Below are positions 21,700-22,786 of a stretch of DNA of 22,786 nucleotides, piece after piece. The DNA comes from CAZZCN01 sp964652975 (lineage in GTDB: Bacteria; Bacillota; Clostridia; Saccharofermentanales; UBA5734), in NCBI GenBank assembly GCA_964652975.1, contig CAZZCN010000051.1, positions 1 through 22,786 on the forward strand, read 5' to 3'. Position numbers and translations under genes: made by a program. The notes under the pieces were generated by a model, which was not told the origin of the DNA, searched no databases, and saw only the letters and a list, made by a program, of their open reading frames with translations. Numbering within the stretch: the stretch's first letter is position 1; each line of letters opens with the position of its first letter.

Positions 21700-22683
21700 A
21701 TGAATATCTACGATATAGCAAGTCTTTCAGGGGTTTCTACGGCAACTGTCTCCCGCGTTTTAAATAACGGAAGTGTCAGCAAGAAGACAAAAGACAAGGT
21801 GTTGAAAGTAATGGCGGATACCACCTTTTCCCCCAACGTCTATGCCAGAGGGCTTAATCTCAATTCCATGAAGCTGATAGGTGTTATCGTATCGGATATT
21901 GCTGACTTGTATTTTTCCAAAGCGGTTTCCATTATTGAGAAGGAGCTGAAGGGAAACGGCTATGATATTATTTTATATTGCACCGGCGATGATATCGAAA
22001 ACACCAATAAGTATATCAAGCTTTTAAAAGGCAAGAAGACGGATGGTATTATTATTATCGGCTCTAAATTCAAGGGTATAGAGAAGAAATTTCATTTGGA
22101 TAGTTTTGCCCAGGAGACTCCGGTTATTATGATAAACGCAGAATCCTCGTCGAAAAACATATATAGCCTCACTACCGATGACAAGGCTGCCGTATGTGAA
22201 ACCGTAGAATACCTTGTCCGAAAAGGGCACACGGATTTTCTTTACCTTTATGACGCCGAAACAGCTAGCGGACTGAACAAGCTTGATGGATTTAATAAAG
22301 GACTTGGTGATAATAATATCCCCGTGGAGAAGGGCTTGGTTGTCAAATGCCAGAGAGATATCGAAAAGGCGAAGATAGCTGTAATTGACGCATATAGAAA
22401 TCACCAGTTTTCTGCAATTGTTACCTCGGAGGACGAACTTGCCGTTGGTGCATTAAAGGCTGCTATTTCAATTGGACTTGCCGTACCGGGCAAAATCGCA
22501 ATTACAGGCTACAATAATTCGATATTGGCACTTAGCTGCACGCCTGAACTGACCAGCGTTGACAATAAAGTTTCCACACTGTGCGAGCTGTCTGTAAAGG
22601 TTTTGATGGATGTTATCAACAAGCAGCCTGCTTCGAACAAGATACAGGTGAACTGCGAACTGATAAAGAGAAAGACCACGTAA
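21700..22683 (+). CDS. LacI-family transcriptional regulator
   Basis: A 327-residue repressor-type protein. Residues 1-24 form the LacI HTH, MNIYDIASLSGVSTATVSRV then LNNG, and a hinge helix follows around FSPNVYARGLN. Residues about 60-325 form the periplasmic-binding-like sensor domain: LIGVIVSDIADLYFSKAV, DGIIIIGSKF, ATSEDELAVGAL-like VTSEDELAVGALKAA, and IAITGYNNS. It probably senses KDG, KDPG or an upstream uronide and represses eda-kdgK and itself. I chose the ATG at 21700, 11 nt after GAGGAGG (21681-21687); an upstream in-frame start at 21679 overlaps that site. The downstream 22684-22786 shows no gene. Confidence 0.92.
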   Translation: MNIYDIASLSGVSTATVSRVLNNGSVSKKTKDKVLKVMADTTFSPNVYARGLNLNSMKLIGVIVSDIADLYFSKAVSIIEKELKGNGYDIILYCTGDDIENTNKYIKLLKGKKTDGIIIIGSKFKGIEKKFHLDSFAQETPVIMINAESSSKNIYSLTTDDKAAVCETVEYLVRKGHTDFLYLYDAETASGLNKLDGFNKGLGDNNIPVEKGLVVKCQRDIEKAKIAVIDAYRNHQFSAIVTSEDELAVGALKAAISIGLAVPGKIAITGYNNSILALSCTPELTSVDNKVSTLCELSVKVLMDVINKQPASNKIQVNCELIKRKTT

Positions 22684-22786
22684 TCACTGTGGCGATATCT
22701 GCATGTTAGAAAAATACAACAAAAAAATAAATGAAAAGACTGAAAAACAATTTACATATAAAAAGACAAATGCACAAAACGTATAT

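Overview
This window looks like chromosomal DNA of a low-GC Gram-positive bacterium, most likely a carbohydrate-degrading member of the Clostridia. The evidence is AT-rich intergenic DNA, AGGAGG-type ribosome binding sites, clear sigma-A promoters (TTGACA-N17-TAAAAT and similar, often with an extended TGn -10), and a gene set of glycosidases, KDG catabolism genes, a LacI-family regulator and a MetA with the acetyl-CoA specificity residue. The species cannot be named from sequence alone.

Layout. 1-81 is the 3' end of an unknown gene. 174-2934 holds an AEC-family permease and a GH36-type alpha-galactosidase. 3025-5552 is a very AT-rich, foreign-looking cassette: a secreted ricin-lectin plus caspase-like-fold protein, a secreted PepSY-like protein and a small membrane-anchored protein behind one promoter. 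5671-6600 (minus) is homoserine O-acetyltransferase. 7013-8206 is a DUF362/2x[4Fe-4S] protein behind an unusual C/A-rich repetitive leader. 8437-10702 holds two HD-domain nucleotide hydrolases (dGTPase and YfbR-type 5'-deoxynucleotidase), separated by a 500-bp non-coding array of hairpin repeats. 11063-12052 is a DUF4380-like protein with a Lys/Ala-rich tail, followed by a terminator. 12367-12708 (minus) is an XRE regulator. 13074-14080 encodes a TfoX-N-like protein, behind a three-hairpin leader, and a bacterial PH-domain membrane protein. 14217-17103 holds an N-terminally shortened GH63/GH37-like glucosidase and a GH110 alpha-1,3-galactosidase.

17104-19391 is a plastic, mobile-looking zone. 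It has possible remnants of a transposase and of a second gene, a RhuM/Fic toxin-like gene, and a Phd/ParE toxin-antitoxin pair. A 126-bp promoter-bearing segment is duplicated, one copy in front of the Fic gene and one upstream of the Phd/ParE pair. 19548-22683 is a KDG module: kdgK and eda (minus, translationally coupled) diverge from a LacI-family gene, with two near-identical operators 179 bp apart.

Working together: the cytoplasmic alpha-galactosidases (GH36, GH110) and the GH63-like enzyme suggest use of imported galactosides and glucosides. Eda and KdgK turn 2-keto-3-deoxygluconate into pyruvate and glyceraldehyde-3-phosphate, as in pectin or uronate breakdown. The most striking unexplained items are the covarying hairpin array (9617-10063), the duplicated promoter cassette around the Fic gene (17340 and 18619) and the secreted lectin/caspase-like cassette (3222-5552).
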